Shown piece after piece: positions 1 through 8,754 of a stretch of DNA of 64,000 nt. Under the pieces are notes generated by a model, which was not told the DNA's origin, did no database searches, and saw only the letters and a program-made list of their open reading frames with translations. This DNA is from CAJCIT01 sp963771305. GTDB taxonomy: Bacteria > Acidobacteriota > Terriglobia > Bryobacterales > Bryobacteraceae. How positions within the stretch are numbered: the first letter of the stretch is position 1; every line of letters starts with the position of its first letter. The translations under genes and the position numbers were made by a program. Location of the stretch: the NCBI GenBank assembly GCA_963771305.1, contig CAVYTS010000039.1, positions 124,001 to 188,000 on the forward strand. Direction: 5' to 3'.

Positions 1-2
1 TT

Positions 3-473
3 TCGACCAAGACGAAGGTGGCGGGCGATTCATTTCGCGGCACGCTCGATCAGCCTATCATCCTGAATGGCTTCATCATCGCGGATAGAGGATCGAAGGT
101 GGTGGGAAAGGTGGTTTCGACACAGAAGGGCGGCCATCTGAGCGGCTCCTCGGACCTGTCACTGCAGGTGACAGAGATCAACACGACGGACGGGCAGACG
201 GTTCACGTTCAGACCAGCCCATGGGAAAAGAAGGGTGATTCGAACACGGCGGGCAATATCGAGAAGATCGGGGGTGGCGCCGCCTTAGGCGCAATCATCG
301 GCGCTATCGCGGGGGGCGGCAAGGGTGCAGCAATCGGCGCAGCCGGCGGCGGCGCAGCTGGAACCGGTGTAGCGGCGGCGACGGGTGGAAAGCCGACTGT
401 CGTGCCTGTGGAGACGCGGATTGCTTTTCGCTTGGATGCCCCGGTTACCATCACCGAACAGATCAATAATTAA
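3..473 (+). CDS. Glycine-zipper protein, 5' end cut by the window
   Basis: The reading frame is open to the first base, so the true start and any signal peptide lie outside the window; a GTG at 18 is only the first possible internal start. The visible 150 or so residues have a polar N-terminal half (residues about 1-75 from that GTG) followed by a strongly glycine/alanine-rich stretch at about 84-120 with repeated GxxxG spacing such as GAIIGAIAGGGKGAAIGA. Such glycine zippers pack transmembrane or outer-membrane helices. The C-terminus (VPVETRIAFRLDAPVTI) looks like a beta strand. I infer a cell-envelope protein of unknown role. It is convergent with rmuC, 36 bases apart. Confidence 0.6.
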   Translation, partial: STKTKVAGDSFRGTLDQPIILNGFIIADRGSKVVGKVVSTQKGGHLSGSSDLSLQVTEINTTDGQTVHVQTSPWEKKGDSNTAGNIEKIGGGAALGAIIGAIAGGGKGAAIGAAGGGAAGTGVAAATGGKPTVVPVETRIAFRLDAPVTITEQINN

Positions 474-509
474 CTCTGAGACATTGATTTAAAACAGAAA
501 CCTACTTGG

Positions 510-1859
510 CTATCGATTGACAGGGACAATTTCCGGCTCGGAATTCGCCCAGTCCGCTGCGCTGACGGCGCGGGTCTGCAAATCCAGGGTGTCGAGACGC
601 TCAATCTCCTCACCTGTTCCCGCTTTGAGTTCGTGCAGCTTGCGAGCATTCGATAGCACCCTGCCGTCGAGCGATGTAACGGCCTCATTGTAGGCGCTAA
701 CGGCGGTCCCAAGAGCGGAGCCGAGCCGCTCGATGCGTCCATGCATCGTCAATAGATTCTTATACAAAGCGCTTCCAATCTCACGTATTTCTTCGGCGTT
801 CTGAGCAAGCTGCCGCTCGCGCCAGCCGTATGCCACGGCGAACAACAGAGCGATCAGGGTGGTGGGTGTGGCGAGCAGGACGTGCCGGTCGACGCCGTAG
901 TTCAAGAGGCTGGGGTCGCGTTCCAGAGCGGCAGAGTAGATGGACTCGAGGGGCAGAAAGGCGACCACGATCTCCGGCGAGCCGTCTAGGCCATCCCAAT
1001 AGGCCTTTTCTGAAAGCATCTTGATGTGCGTTCTGACTTGCCGGGCGTGATCGTTCAGAAATGCATCGCGCTGGCTGCCTTCCGCTTCCATGGCTTTCAA
1101 ATAAGCATCAAGCGATACTTTCGCATCAACAGCTATCTGACGGCCATTGGGAAGCTTAACAATCATGTCTGGCCTGCGAACACGGTCGCCGAATAGGGTC
1201 TCCTGCTGGACGAAATCGCAATGCTCAACCATACCGGCGAGTTCGACGGTGCTGCGTAGCTGCAATTCTCCCCAACGACCGCGTTGAGATGGGCTGCGAA
1301 GTGCATCCTTCAGTTGATCGGTCGATTGCTGAAGATCCTTCTGCGCCGAGGAAAGACCTTGAATCTGGGCGCGGATCCCCTCGTAAGCACCGACACGGGC
1401 CTTCTCCAGCTCGTTAACTCGGTCCTGAAAGAGTTGTAAACTTTCGCCGACGGGTTTGACGAAACCCTCCAACTGATCGCGGGTTCGGTCCAGGAACATT
1501 TGGCTGTTGGCTTGGAGGGCCTCGGCTGCGAGCGAACGAAACTTCTCTTCAAGCTGTTTCTGCGCCGTGGTGAGGAGGGCAACCTGTGCGGCCGCGAATT
1601 CCTCGGTTTTCGCAAGCTCGGCTTGGAGGCGGGCGGCATTGACGCGGGTCTGGCCGAGATCCCGGTCGAGGGTCTCGCGGATGCCGACAAGGCGGTCGAG
1701 GTGAGCCTGGAGGCGCGCAGCATCTGCTTGCGCCCGGTCGGCCTCGGCCTGAGCACGCGCGGCTTCGCTTCGCCAACGGGCGGTTTGTGCGTAAGCGTAG
1801 ACGGCAAAACACAGGGCGGCGACCAAGGCAGCGATGAGGACAATCCAGGCGCTGGTCAT
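510..1859 (-). CDS. rmuC: DNA recombination protein RmuC
   Basis: 449 residues, normal for the family. An N-terminal membrane anchor spans residues 4-24, then a long alanine/arginine/glutamate-rich coiled coil runs to about residue 110, then the RmuC domain with the family signatures AVDAKVSLDAYLKAM and VVAFLPLESIYSAAL. RmuC proteins limit recombination at inverted repeats and are predicted to act with a nuclease-like fold (known for the family; the biochemical role is not settled). The gene starts 10 bases downstream of the YkgJ-type gene on the same strand, so the two are probably co-transcribed. Confidence 0.9.
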   Translation of the reverse strand: MTSAWIVLIAALVAALCFAVYAYAQTARWRSEAARAQAEADRAQADAARLQAHLDRLVGIRETLDRDLGQTRVNAARLQAELAKTEEFAAAQVALLTTAQKQLEEKFRSLAAEALQANSQMFLDRTRDQLEGFVKPVGESLQLFQDRVNELEKARVGAYEGIRAQIQGLSSAQKDLQQSTDQLKDALRSPSQRGRWGELQLRSTVELAGMVEHCDFVQQETLFGDRVRRPDMIVKLPNGRQIAVDAKVSLDAYLKAMEAEGSQRDAFLNDHARQVRTHIKMLSEKAYWDGLDGSPEIVVAFLPLESIYSAALERDPSLLNYGVDRHVLLATPTTLIALLFAVAYGWRERQLAQNAEEIREIGSALYKNLLTMHGRIERLGSALGTAVSAYNEAVTSLDGRVLSNARKLHELKAGTGEEIERLDTLDLQTRAVSAADWANSEPEIVPVNR

Positions 1860-1869
1860 TTCTTGGCTG

Positions 1870-2373
1870 TCATTTCTTGAACGACGTCTCCTCTTTGAAC
1901 TTTTCCAAACTGTTGTAAACGATGGGGCAATAAACGGCGCGATCAGCCATGTGCCACATGCGGCTAAGCATCGAGCCGCTGCCCTTCACCAGGTGCGGGA
2001 ACAATTCGCAGGTGCCGGGCCGAAACTCGTAAATGGAGCAGAGATTACCTTCCAGGAAAACGCACCTCTGCTCAGTGCGCTTGAGGATGAGCCCTTCCTC
2101 CTCCGATTTCGTGGTGTAATCGCGCAGGAACTGTTGCTTCTTCATGCCGAGGTTGTGGGAAATGCGATCGACATCCCGATCCGTGAGCTGTGTGGTTGCT
2201 ACCCGGCAACAGTTGGCGCAAGCGGTGCAGTCGATGGCGGCCTCTACGTCCTGGGCAATGGCTTTGAACCGGCGCTCCACGAAGTTGTGACGCCGCATCC
2301 ATGCGCGGAACCGCTGGTTCTCCTCGCGCTGTTTTTCGCCGAGGCGCTTGATCTGCACGAGGTCTGTCAGCAT
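1870..2373 (-). CDS. YkgJ-family cysteine cluster protein
   Basis: About 167 residues. Eight cysteines follow the YkgJ (UPF0153) pattern: a first cluster CTACANCC and a second cluster CVFLEGNLC followed by IYEFRPGTCELFPH. The family is thought to bind an iron-sulfur cluster or zinc; substrate unknown. An in-frame ATG at 2478 would add 35 residues of low-complexity basic sequence that overlaps the opposite-strand gene, so I prefer the ATG at 2373 (MLTDLVQIKRLGEK), where family similarity begins. It leads directly into rmuC. Confidence 0.8.
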   Translation of the reverse strand: MLTDLVQIKRLGEKQREENQRFRAWMRRHNFVERRFKAIAQDVEAAIDCTACANCCRVATTQLTDRDVDRISHNLGMKKQQFLRDYTTKSEEEGLILKRTEQRCVFLEGNLCSIYEFRPGTCELFPHLVKGSGSMLSRMWHMADRAVYCPIVYNSLEKFKEETSFKK

Positions 2374-2497
2374 TGTATTGGTCGCCGGTTCGCTCCGAGA
2401 GCGGGTGGGTCTGCTTCTAGTATCGCAACAAAACAGATTGAGTAGAAAATGTTCGAAAGGCGTCGGTTGGCCGAGCATCGGCAGCGATAATGTTGGT

Positions 2498-3094
2498 GTG
2501 ACCGATCAATTATCGCTGGCAATTTGGCTGGAGCCCGGCAAAAGCGATGCGCTCCGACGCCACTTCGAAACGATGTTGCGGCTGTTTCCCTTTTCACAGC
2601 GCGAGCAACCCCTCACCACTTTGTCGATTCACGCGATAAATACAATTGAACCGCCACTGCTGGAACGGCCATTGAACGGCCCATTCGAGGCAGAAGATGT
2701 ACTGGCGATTTTGAATGAATACGATGCCGAGGACATCGCGTACAGGCTAGAGAGCTGGTGGGATCTCTGGCAGTACGAAAGCGATTGGGCGTTGAAACCG
2801 GTGCGCGTCGTTCTGTCTTGCTTTGGCCGGGAGTTCGACAATGGCACCGGTGAAGCAATCCGGGAGCAGGAGGGTCTCCGCATCGACTTCGGCGTGGATG
2901 CCCACTATCTGCCGCAGCCGGAAGTTCCCGGAAGCGCGCGGCTGGTGGAGTCGAATATTAAGAGCTTGCTGCGCCTGGTGCATGAAGTGGAGAACTCGAT
3001 GCCGGTTCGGAAACGGGTTCTCAGCACGGAATCAGGCGAAAACTTCGCCGACCGGCTTCAGCGTTTGCTGGCTGGGGCGAAGACGACGCAATGA
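2498..3094 (+). CDS. Conserved hypothetical protein
   Basis: About 198 residues, not recognised. I chose the GTG at 2498 (VTDQLSLAIWLEPG) because upstream in-frame starts would overlap the divergent YkgJ-type gene and encode unlike sequence. The protein is soluble and acidic, with a tryptophan-rich centre (RLESWWDLWQYESDW) and a helical C-terminus (NIKSLLRLVHEVENSM). No signal peptide or membrane segment. It is divergent from ykgJ/rmuC and convergent with the barrel protein gene 29 bases downstream. Function unknown. Confidence 0.6.
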   Translation: MTDQLSLAIWLEPGKSDALRRHFETMLRLFPFSQREQPLTTLSIHAINTIEPPLLERPLNGPFEAEDVLAILNEYDAEDIAYRLESWWDLWQYESDWALKPVRVVLSCFGREFDNGTGEAIREQEGLRIDFGVDAHYLPQPEVPGSARLVESNIKSLLRLVHEVENSMPVRKRVLSTESGENFADRLQRLLAGAKTTQ

Positions 3095-3123
3095 CGTGCT
3101 AGATGCCGGCTGCAAACGGTCCG

Positions 3124-4431
3124 CTAGAAGAAAATTATCGGCCGATCACCCGAGTTGAATGTGATGCCGAAGGAAAGCGTGGTGGTTGGCTGAGTGCCAA
3201 GGCTGCCGTAATAGTCGTAGACATAGTAATTTAAGCTCGAGTGCAAACCGAAGTGACGGCTGAGTTTATAGCTCAAGCCGACGCTGCCAAAGCCATTACT
3301 CGAGTTAGTGCTCGTCGTTTGTATTGTTCCCAAGGCCGTTAAGTACTGGTAACCCACAGTGCCTGAGAGGGCCCATTTCGGCGAGGGCGTATAGGCAACC
3401 GTACCCGATACCATCAGTGCCTTGGAGGCACCGATGTAACCGTTTCCAGACAAAGCACTCTGCGAAGCCTGGAGGGATGCAGATACCCGACGGGCCTGAT
3501 GCGAGATATGTGCAGCGAAATAAGGGAAGGTGGTCGTGCTGTGGATTGTTTCAAGCAGGGGCGGCGTGGTAGGAAGCAGAAACCCTTGCGATACGGCCGA
3601 CGATGTAGCGCCGCCCGATATAGCGAATTGCGTCCGCGGCGACCAGGCGTAAGCGTAGGTCCCGTATACGCTTTGGTTATTTGAGACATCGGCGCTGCTT
3701 TGCGAATAGGTGAAGTGCGAAAAGGAATAGGCGAAAGAAATGGTCGCCTTCTTCGAGGTCCGATAGTTCACGCTTCCGGTAGCCAGACCGCCCAAAGAAT
3801 CGTAGGTGCTGACAGGCCGGTACTGGGTGGCATAAAAGTCGCCGACGAGAGTGTAGCTGAGCCGAGCCGTTTGCTGGTAGGTGAGGGTGCCCGCAGTCAC
3901 GTAAACACGACTCTGGCCGGCAAGCCCATTGGAAGCCGCGATACCACTTTCTGAAAACTGATACGCACCGGTGCCGTTGGGCGCCGTTGCGATGCCTTGT
4001 TGCGCGGAAAGCGAGAGACGCCTGGTTAGAGCATATGTCAAGGTAAAGTTAAGCCCTTGCCTGAGGCCGCTGTAGTAGCTCGAATTCGAGTACTGGTTCC
4101 AACTGCCGAAGTACTGCAGCGATACGGTGCCACGGCGGAAGTTGTGATGCAAATCGAGTCCACCACCGGCGTCAAAGCCTGCTGAGTTTCCGTAGCCGCC
4201 CTGCGAGGTTTGGGTGTAGACGGGAACACCAGTACTGAAGAACCCGTCAACTGAGAAGAAGTAGTCGAAGGAGTTAGTGCCCCTTTCGCTAGCGACCTGA
4301 GCTGGCACTTGCATGTCCATTGGGCTCAGGATGGTAGGACCCACGTCAGCTTGCTGCGGGGTGCCGGAATCCTGCTGCGCCTGTAAGAACCCGGCGACCG
4401 CAAAGAACAGCAGGCAAAGGCCAACTCTCAT
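3124..4431 (-). CDS. Predicted outer-membrane beta-barrel protein
   Basis: 435 residues. A signal peptide is clear at 1-18 (MRVGLCLLFFAVAGFLQA followed by QQDS). The rest is rich in alternating Tyr/Phe/Thr/Ser strands, for example SLSAQQGIATAPNGTGAYQF and FGLHSSLNYYVYDYYG, and it ends in phenylalanine (PIIFF), the usual C-terminal signal for insertion by the BAM machinery. This pattern is typical of 14-18-strand outer-membrane barrels in Acidobacteriota. Substrate or partner unknown. It stands alone, with 168 bases of promoter space to the divergent DUF4139 remnant. Confidence 0.65.
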   Translation of the reverse strand: MRVGLCLLFFAVAGFLQAQQDSGTPQQADVGPTILSPMDMQVPAQVASERGTNSFDYFFSVDGFFSTGVPVYTQTSQGGYGNSAGFDAGGGLDLHHNFRRGTVSLQYFGSWNQYSNSSYYSGLRQGLNFTLTYALTRRLSLSAQQGIATAPNGTGAYQFSESGIAASNGLAGQSRVYVTAGTLTYQQTARLSYTLVGDFYATQYRPVSTYDSLGGLATGSVNYRTSKKATISFAYSFSHFTYSQSSADVSNNQSVYGTYAYAWSPRTQFAISGGATSSAVSQGFLLPTTPPLLETIHSTTTFPYFAAHISHQARRVSASLQASQSALSGNGYIGASKALMVSGTVAYTPSPKWALSGTVGYQYLTALGTIQTTSTNSSNGFGSVGLSYKLSRHFGLHSSLNYYVYDYYGSLGTQPTTTLSFGITFNSGDRPIIFF

Positions 4432-4599
4432 CGATTAAACCCTCCGGAGCGTAGAACCTAAAGTCTGACGAACGCCAAGGCCGCTGTCAAGCCAGGCATG
4501 CTTCTCTAAAGGTAAAACACCGCCCATCCTAAGTTTGTGGAACTTTTAGGCATAGAGCCAACTTCTAATGCAGCAGGCATGCTCACGAAGGAGCCTCTT

Positions 4600-4819
4600 A
4601 TGAAATCTGTTTCGGAACGACGGAATCGCCCCCTCCGACGGAGTTGTGCAACTGCGGTGGCGCTTTCCTGGGCGCTGGCGATGCCGGCAAACGTGCTGGA
4701 CGGCGCCGATCTGCCTGTCCAGCAGGTGACGCTGTATAAGCACGGCGTGGCGTAGCACGCAGAAGCTGGATCCGCTGCAGGCGGAATTGCGCCAGGCAAT
4801 TGGTAAGCTCGATTCTTGA
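4600..4819 (+). pseudogene. Remnant of a DUF4139 domain protein with an internal deletion
   Basis: A well-formed start (GGAG seven bases before the ATG) opens a protein with a twin-arginine-rich signal sequence and the hallmark PVQQVTLYKHGVA, the first strand of DUF4139 proteins. At that point an in-frame TAG follows at 4753. In the next frame the sequence reads TQKLDPLQAELRQAIGKLDS and stops at 4817, which looks like the C-terminal helix of the same protein. The simplest reading is one large internal deletion that joined the first 50 residues to the last 20. The stop overlaps the TTG start of the next gene, so ancestral translational coupling is preserved. Confidence 0.65.
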
Positions 4820-5781
4820 GAGTCGCACTGATTGGGTTCGGAAACGTAGGCCGGGCTTTTGCGCGATTGCTGGAGCAGCAGCGCGCGCAGTACCCATTTC
4901 CAATTGTGGGCATCCACACGGCCCATCACGGCACTGCTTACGACCGAAAGCGCCTGCCGGTGACGCCGGTGTTTGGGGAAGCGGCGAAAAGCGTTGCTGA
5001 TTTCTTGGATCGCGCGCGCCCCGATGTCGCGATTGAGATCACCGCACTAAACCCGGTGGATGGCGAGCCGGCGATCTCACACATCCGGGCTGCATTTGCG
5101 CGCGGCATCCACGTCATTACCGCGAATAAAGGACCGATTGCACATGCTTATGCGGCACTGCGCGAGGAAGCGAAGCGGGCGCAAGCGGAGTTTCGATTCG
5201 AATCCACGGTGATGGACGGCGCTCCGGTGTTCAATCTGGTTCGCAATTCCCTGCCGGGCATTCGGATTCAGGGATTCACGGGCGTTCTGAACTCGACCTC
5301 GAAGCTGGTGGTGGCGGCCATGCAACGCGGGCTCTCCATGCAGGAAGGGATCGCGGAAGCGCAGCGGCTTGGAATTGCCGAAGCCGAGGCCTCGTTCGAC
5401 ATCGACGGCTGGGACTCGGCGGCCAAGACAGCCGCCTTGGCGAACGTGCTGATGGATGCCTCGACTAGGCCACAAGACGTTGCGCGAAAAGGAATCGCCG
5501 ATCTGACGACGGACGAAGCGGTCCGGCTGGTGAGCGAAGGAAAAACCGTGATGCTGGTAAGCCGCGCGGAACGCCGTGATGACGGTTCCGTGTCCTTGCG
5601 CGTGTCGCCAGAAGTATTAATCCAGACGGACATGCTGGCTACCATTCAGGGCACCTCGAACCTGCTGCTGTTTCATACCGACCTGATGGGCACGGTGGGG
5701 ACTGTAAGCATCTCGCCCGGTGTAGAGCAAACCGCGTACGGCTTGTTCAGCGACTTGGTTGATATTGCGAAGTCGGTGTAG
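4816..5781 (+). CDS. hom: Homoserine dehydrogenase
   Basis: 321 residues; catalyses NAD(P)-dependent interconversion of aspartate semialdehyde and homoserine (threonine/methionine pathway). The Rossmann motif GFGNVGRAFA is at residues 7-16, the family block VITANKGPIAHAY near 100, the substrate-domain segment GFTGVLNSTSKLVV near 155 and the catalytic AEASFDIDGWDSAAK near 195. There is no ACT domain, so this is the short, non-feedback-inhibited type. The start is a TTG that overlaps the TGA of the upstream remnant (TTGA); no better start is visible. Downstream genes begin 130 bases later with their own leader. Confidence 0.85.
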   Translation: MRVALIGFGNVGRAFARLLEQQRAQYPFPIVGIHTAHHGTAYDRKRLPVTPVFGEAAKSVADFLDRARPDVAIEITALNPVDGEPAISHIRAAFARGIHVITANKGPIAHAYAALREEAKRAQAEFRFESTVMDGAPVFNLVRNSLPGIRIQGFTGVLNSTSKLVVAAMQRGLSMQEGIAEAQRLGIAEAEASFDIDGWDSAAKTAALANVLMDASTRPQDVARKGIADLTTDEAVRLVSEGKTVMLVSRAERRDDGSVSLRVSPEVLIQTDMLATIQGTSNLLLFHTDLMGTVGTVSISPGVEQTAYGLFSDLVDIAKSV

Positions 5782-5863
5782 GAGGGCGCGGATGGGGATC
5801 TTGCTTCTTCGTGCTACAGTAACGCAACCGAGTCACAAACCAACTGGCCGCCGGGGAATTCCT

Positions 5864-5914
5864 ATGTCAGAAAAAGATAACAGCAGCGCGCTGGCAACTC
5901 GCTCTTTCGGATGA
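5864..5914 (+). CDS. Possible 16-residue upstream ORF of the transporter/switch operon
   Basis: A short frame (MSEKDNSSALATRSFG) preceded by GGGGAATTCCT ends in a TGA that overlaps the ATG of the RsbW-like gene as ATGA. The overlap suggests translational coupling, so this may be a leader peptide or the eroded end of a lost gene. There is no other support. Confidence 0.25.
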   Translation: MSEKDNSSALATRSFG

Positions 5915-6348
5915 ACACAAAAGCGGCAATCGACGTCCGAAACGATCTTGCAGATCTGGAGCGTTTGAATAAGTTTCTCACCGCATTTTGGACCGCGAAC
6001 CAGTTAGACGAAGGCGCAGTTCTGGATCTCAACCTAGCGCTCGAAGAAGCCTTCACGAACGTACTAACGCATGGCTTTCGGGATCCGGGTGAGCACGAGA
6101 TCCAGGTGGAACTTACATTTGAGAATGGCATCGTGTGCTTAACTGTCGAGGACGGGGGGATTCCGTTCAATCCATTGGAAGCACCGGACGTGGATGTGAC
6201 CGCACCTTTGGGGGAACGCCGGATCGGCGGCCTCGGCATCTATATGGTTCGAAAGCTGATGGACCGGGTCGACTATGTCCGCGAGGGAAATCGAAACCGG
6301 CTCCGAATGGAGAAGCGGGTAACATGCGCGAATGATGAAAATGTTTGA
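5911..6348 (+). CDS. RsbW-like anti-sigma/switch ATPase
   Basis: 145 residues forming a single GHKL (HATPase_c_2) domain. The N box is LNLALEEAFTNVLTHGF (about 45-61), the G1 box VEDGGIPFNP and the G2 box GGLGIYMVRKLMD. Family members are serine kinases or anti-sigma factors that bind a STAS-domain antagonist. The STAS protein encoded 1.2 kb downstream in the same operon is the likely partner. Coupling of this pair to an ABC transporter is unusual (see findings). First clear gene of the operon; 48 bases separate it from the binding-protein gene. Confidence 0.85.
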   Translation: MNTKAAIDVRNDLADLERLNKFLTAFWTANQLDEGAVLDLNLALEEAFTNVLTHGFRDPGEHEIQVELTFENGIVCLTVEDGGIPFNPLEAPDVDVTAPLGERRIGGLGIYMVRKLMDRVDYVREGNRNRLRMEKRVTCANDENV

Positions 6349-6396
6349 GACTGAGTCTCGACTGATGAAACTGCTGCGCAGTCCGGGACTTGCGGC

Positions 6397-7512
6397 GTGA
6401 GCACTTTCCGCTCGTTACGGCATTTAATTCTGGGCTTCCTTCTGATCGGGGCCGCAGCCGCAATCCTTCTGATCTCAGACTGGAGCCAGCGCCGTAACGC
6501 GGGGACGCTGAAGCGCGTCGCCTTGCTCCAGCAGGCTTCGCAATCCTCGCTCGATGAAGGCGTGCAGGGGTACGTAGACGCACTTGCCGACCGCGGTTTC
6601 GTGAATGGCAAAACGATCTCTCTCCAGCGCTTCAACGCGGAAAACGACATCGCGACAGGCAACGCCATCGCCAAGCAGATCGTGGATGGCGGCTACGACT
6701 TGATTCTGACCGCCAGCACGCCATCTCTTCAGACGGTCGCGAACGCGAATCGAGCGGGCAAACGGATACACGTGTTTGGGATCGTGACCGACCCGTTTAC
6801 CTCCGGCGTTGGGCTCGATGCCGCCCATCCGCTGGATCATCCGAAATACATGACCGGCATCGGCAGCCTGGTTTCCGTCGAGGCCGCGTTCAAGCTAGCG
6901 AAAACCTTGTACCCAAATCTTAAGCGCGTTGGACTGGTCTGGAACGTTGCCGAGTCGAATTCTCAGACCTACACCAGGCTCGCGCGCGCTGCCGCCGCCA
7001 AGCTTGGCATCGAACTGCTTGAAGCGAACGCTGAGAACTCGTCGAACGTAGGCGAAGCAGCCAACTCTTTGGTTTCCCGGGGCGCTGAGGCGTTGTGGAT
7101 CAGTGGCGACGTGACGGTGTTGGTCGCGGCGGATTCGGTTGTCGCGGCTGCCAGGAAGGGCCATATCCCCGCGTTCTCTATCATTCCTCCCACCGTGACG
7201 AAAGGCACACTGTTCGACCTTGGCGCAGACTTTTACGGGGTGGGGAGATTGGTCGGCGATCTGGCCGCCAACGTTCTCAGCGGTACTGACCCAGCCACAA
7301 TCCCGGTGCTCAACGCGGTTCCGGGGAAGCTGGCGGTAAACCCAACTGCCTTGATTGGCCTTCGCGACCCCTGGAGACTCCCGCAGGATGTGTTGGACAG
7401 CGCAGCGTTAGTTATCGATCAAAACGGGAAGCACGACAAAAAGCAGAAGAAGCAGGCCGCTCTTCACGACGAGGATCTGCCGAAACGCTCGGGAAAAGCG
7501 ATGAAGGAATAA
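6397..7512 (+). CDS. ABC transporter substrate-binding protein (ABC_sub_bind family)
   Basis: 371 residues with a GTG start. An N-terminal signal anchor lies at about 7-26 (LRHLILGFLLIGAAAAILL), followed by the two-lobed periplasmic fold: KRVALLQQASQSSLDEGVQGY, DLILTASTPSLQTVANANR, KRVGLVWNVAESNSQTY and GVGRLVGDLAANVL. This resembles pfam04392 proteins (TrpX-type), whose known ligands include tryptophan and other small organics; the ligand here cannot be read from sequence. The lysine-rich tail (DKKQKKQ) is extra. Four bases separate it from the STAS gene. Confidence 0.8.
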   Translation: MSTFRSLRHLILGFLLIGAAAAILLISDWSQRRNAGTLKRVALLQQASQSSLDEGVQGYVDALADRGFVNGKTISLQRFNAENDIATGNAIAKQIVDGGYDLILTASTPSLQTVANANRAGKRIHVFGIVTDPFTSGVGLDAAHPLDHPKYMTGIGSLVSVEAAFKLAKTLYPNLKRVGLVWNVAESNSQTYTRLARAAAAKLGIELLEANAENSSNVGEAANSLVSRGAEALWISGDVTVLVAADSVVAAARKGHIPAFSIIPPTVTKGTLFDLGADFYGVGRLVGDLAANVLSGTDPATIPVLNAVPGKLAVNPTALIGLRDPWRLPQDVLDSAALVIDQNGKHDKKQKKQAALHDEDLPKRSGKAMKE

Positions 7513-7515
7513 CTT

Positions 7516-8754
7516 ATGGAAATCACCTCGGAGCGCGTCGGAGAATTCATGGAAGTGTTGCCGAAGGGCCGCCTGGACGGCTACTGGGCAGACCATCTTT
7601 CAAAGACTCTCGAAGAGATCATGCGACAGGGCCACGACCGCATCCGCCTCAACCTCAGTGAAACCGTTTACATCAGTTCGATGGGCATCCGCGTTCTGGT
7701 CATGTTCTATAAGAAGCTGGAGGCGATTGAAGGTGTGTTCGTTATCAGCGAACCGTCGCCCTTTGTCAGCAAGACTCTGGACATGATGGGCTTGCTCACA
7801 ACGCTGACGTCTATTCCAACGCCGGCGAAGCAGCAAGCCAAGACGAATTCCGCGCAGCACCTTGATCGCGAGAGCGCGACGTTCGAGGTCTTTCAGTTGC
7901 AGGTCTCTGACGTGATGAAGTGCCGCGTTATGGGCGATGCGAATCTCCTCGCAAGCTGTGGCTTCAGCGAGAATAACTGCCGGACCGAGCTGTTCCCCGA
8001 ATCCAAGGTTGCCTTAGGACTCGGCGCTTTCGGGGGCGGCTTCGTCGAATGCAAGGAACGCTTCGGCGAGTTCCTCTCCGTCGCAGGAGCCGCCGCGTAT
8101 CAGCCATCCGATGGCTCGAATGTCCCCGACTATCTGCTCAGCGAGGGTACTCTCGTTCCAGAGCTGCAAGTTCTGTACGGGCTGGTCTGCGAAGGGTCAT
8201 TCGCGTCACTCGCGCGCTTTGAAGCAAAACCGGGGGCGATCACAGTTGGCTTGTCGGAGCTCGCGACAACCGCGCTCGAAGTCGCCGGGGCCGATTCAGC
8301 CTGCGTGGTGATGGTGGCGGAGTCGGCCGGGCTGGTGGGCGCCAGCTTGCGAAAACCGCCCGTGAATGGCACCGCGGGCACGAGCTTCTTCGCCCATCCT
8401 GGAATTCGCAATTGGCTGTCGTTCACCACGGAGCGGGCGTACACGCGCGCGCTGGCGCTGGTGGTGGGAGTTGTATCGAAAGCACCCGGTGAAGGACTGC
8501 GCAGCTTGTTGCGGCCGTTGGATGGCTCGGTATCGGGCCACTATCACGCCGCCCCGTTCTCCTATCGTCCCTTACAACATGGCCTGATAGACCTCAAGAA
8601 GACGGTGCGTTCGCTGTTTGAAGGAGAAACTCTGCTGGGACTGATGCACTTGATCGGCGACGACCGCGAGTTTAGCGGCGCTGCGGAGAGCGAGTTTGTG
8701 CGTGGAGCTTGCTGGGTTGCTCCCATCGCCGATGCCAAGGAGGATCGCGCATGA
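7516..8754 (+). CDS. STAS-domain (anti-anti-sigma) protein with a large C-terminal domain
   Basis: 412 residues. Residues 1-100 are a STAS domain: FMEVLPKGRLDGYWADHL, then LNLSETVYISSMGIRVLVMF, in which the second Ser of SSMG occupies the phosphorylation position. Residues about 110-412 form a second domain that I do not recognise; it is soluble, with stretches such as FGGGFVECKERFGEFLSVAGAA that hint at a sensor or regulatory role. The STAS part is expected to bind the RsbW-like ATPase of the same operon. The stop overlaps the permease start (ATGA), so production of regulator and transporter is coupled. Confidence 0.75.
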   Translation: MEITSERVGEFMEVLPKGRLDGYWADHLSKTLEEIMRQGHDRIRLNLSETVYISSMGIRVLVMFYKKLEAIEGVFVISEPSPFVSKTLDMMGLLTTLTSIPTPAKQQAKTNSAQHLDRESATFEVFQLQVSDVMKCRVMGDANLLASCGFSENNCRTELFPESKVALGLGAFGGGFVECKERFGEFLSVAGAAAYQPSDGSNVPDYLLSEGTLVPELQVLYGLVCEGSFASLARFEAKPGAITVGLSELATTALEVAGADSACVVMVAESAGLVGASLRKPPVNGTAGTSFFAHPGIRNWLSFTTERAYTRALALVVGVVSKAPGEGLRSLLRPLDGSVSGHYHAAPFSYRPLQHGLIDLKKTVRSLFEGETLLGLMHLIGDDREFSGAAESEFVRGACWVAPIADAKEDRA

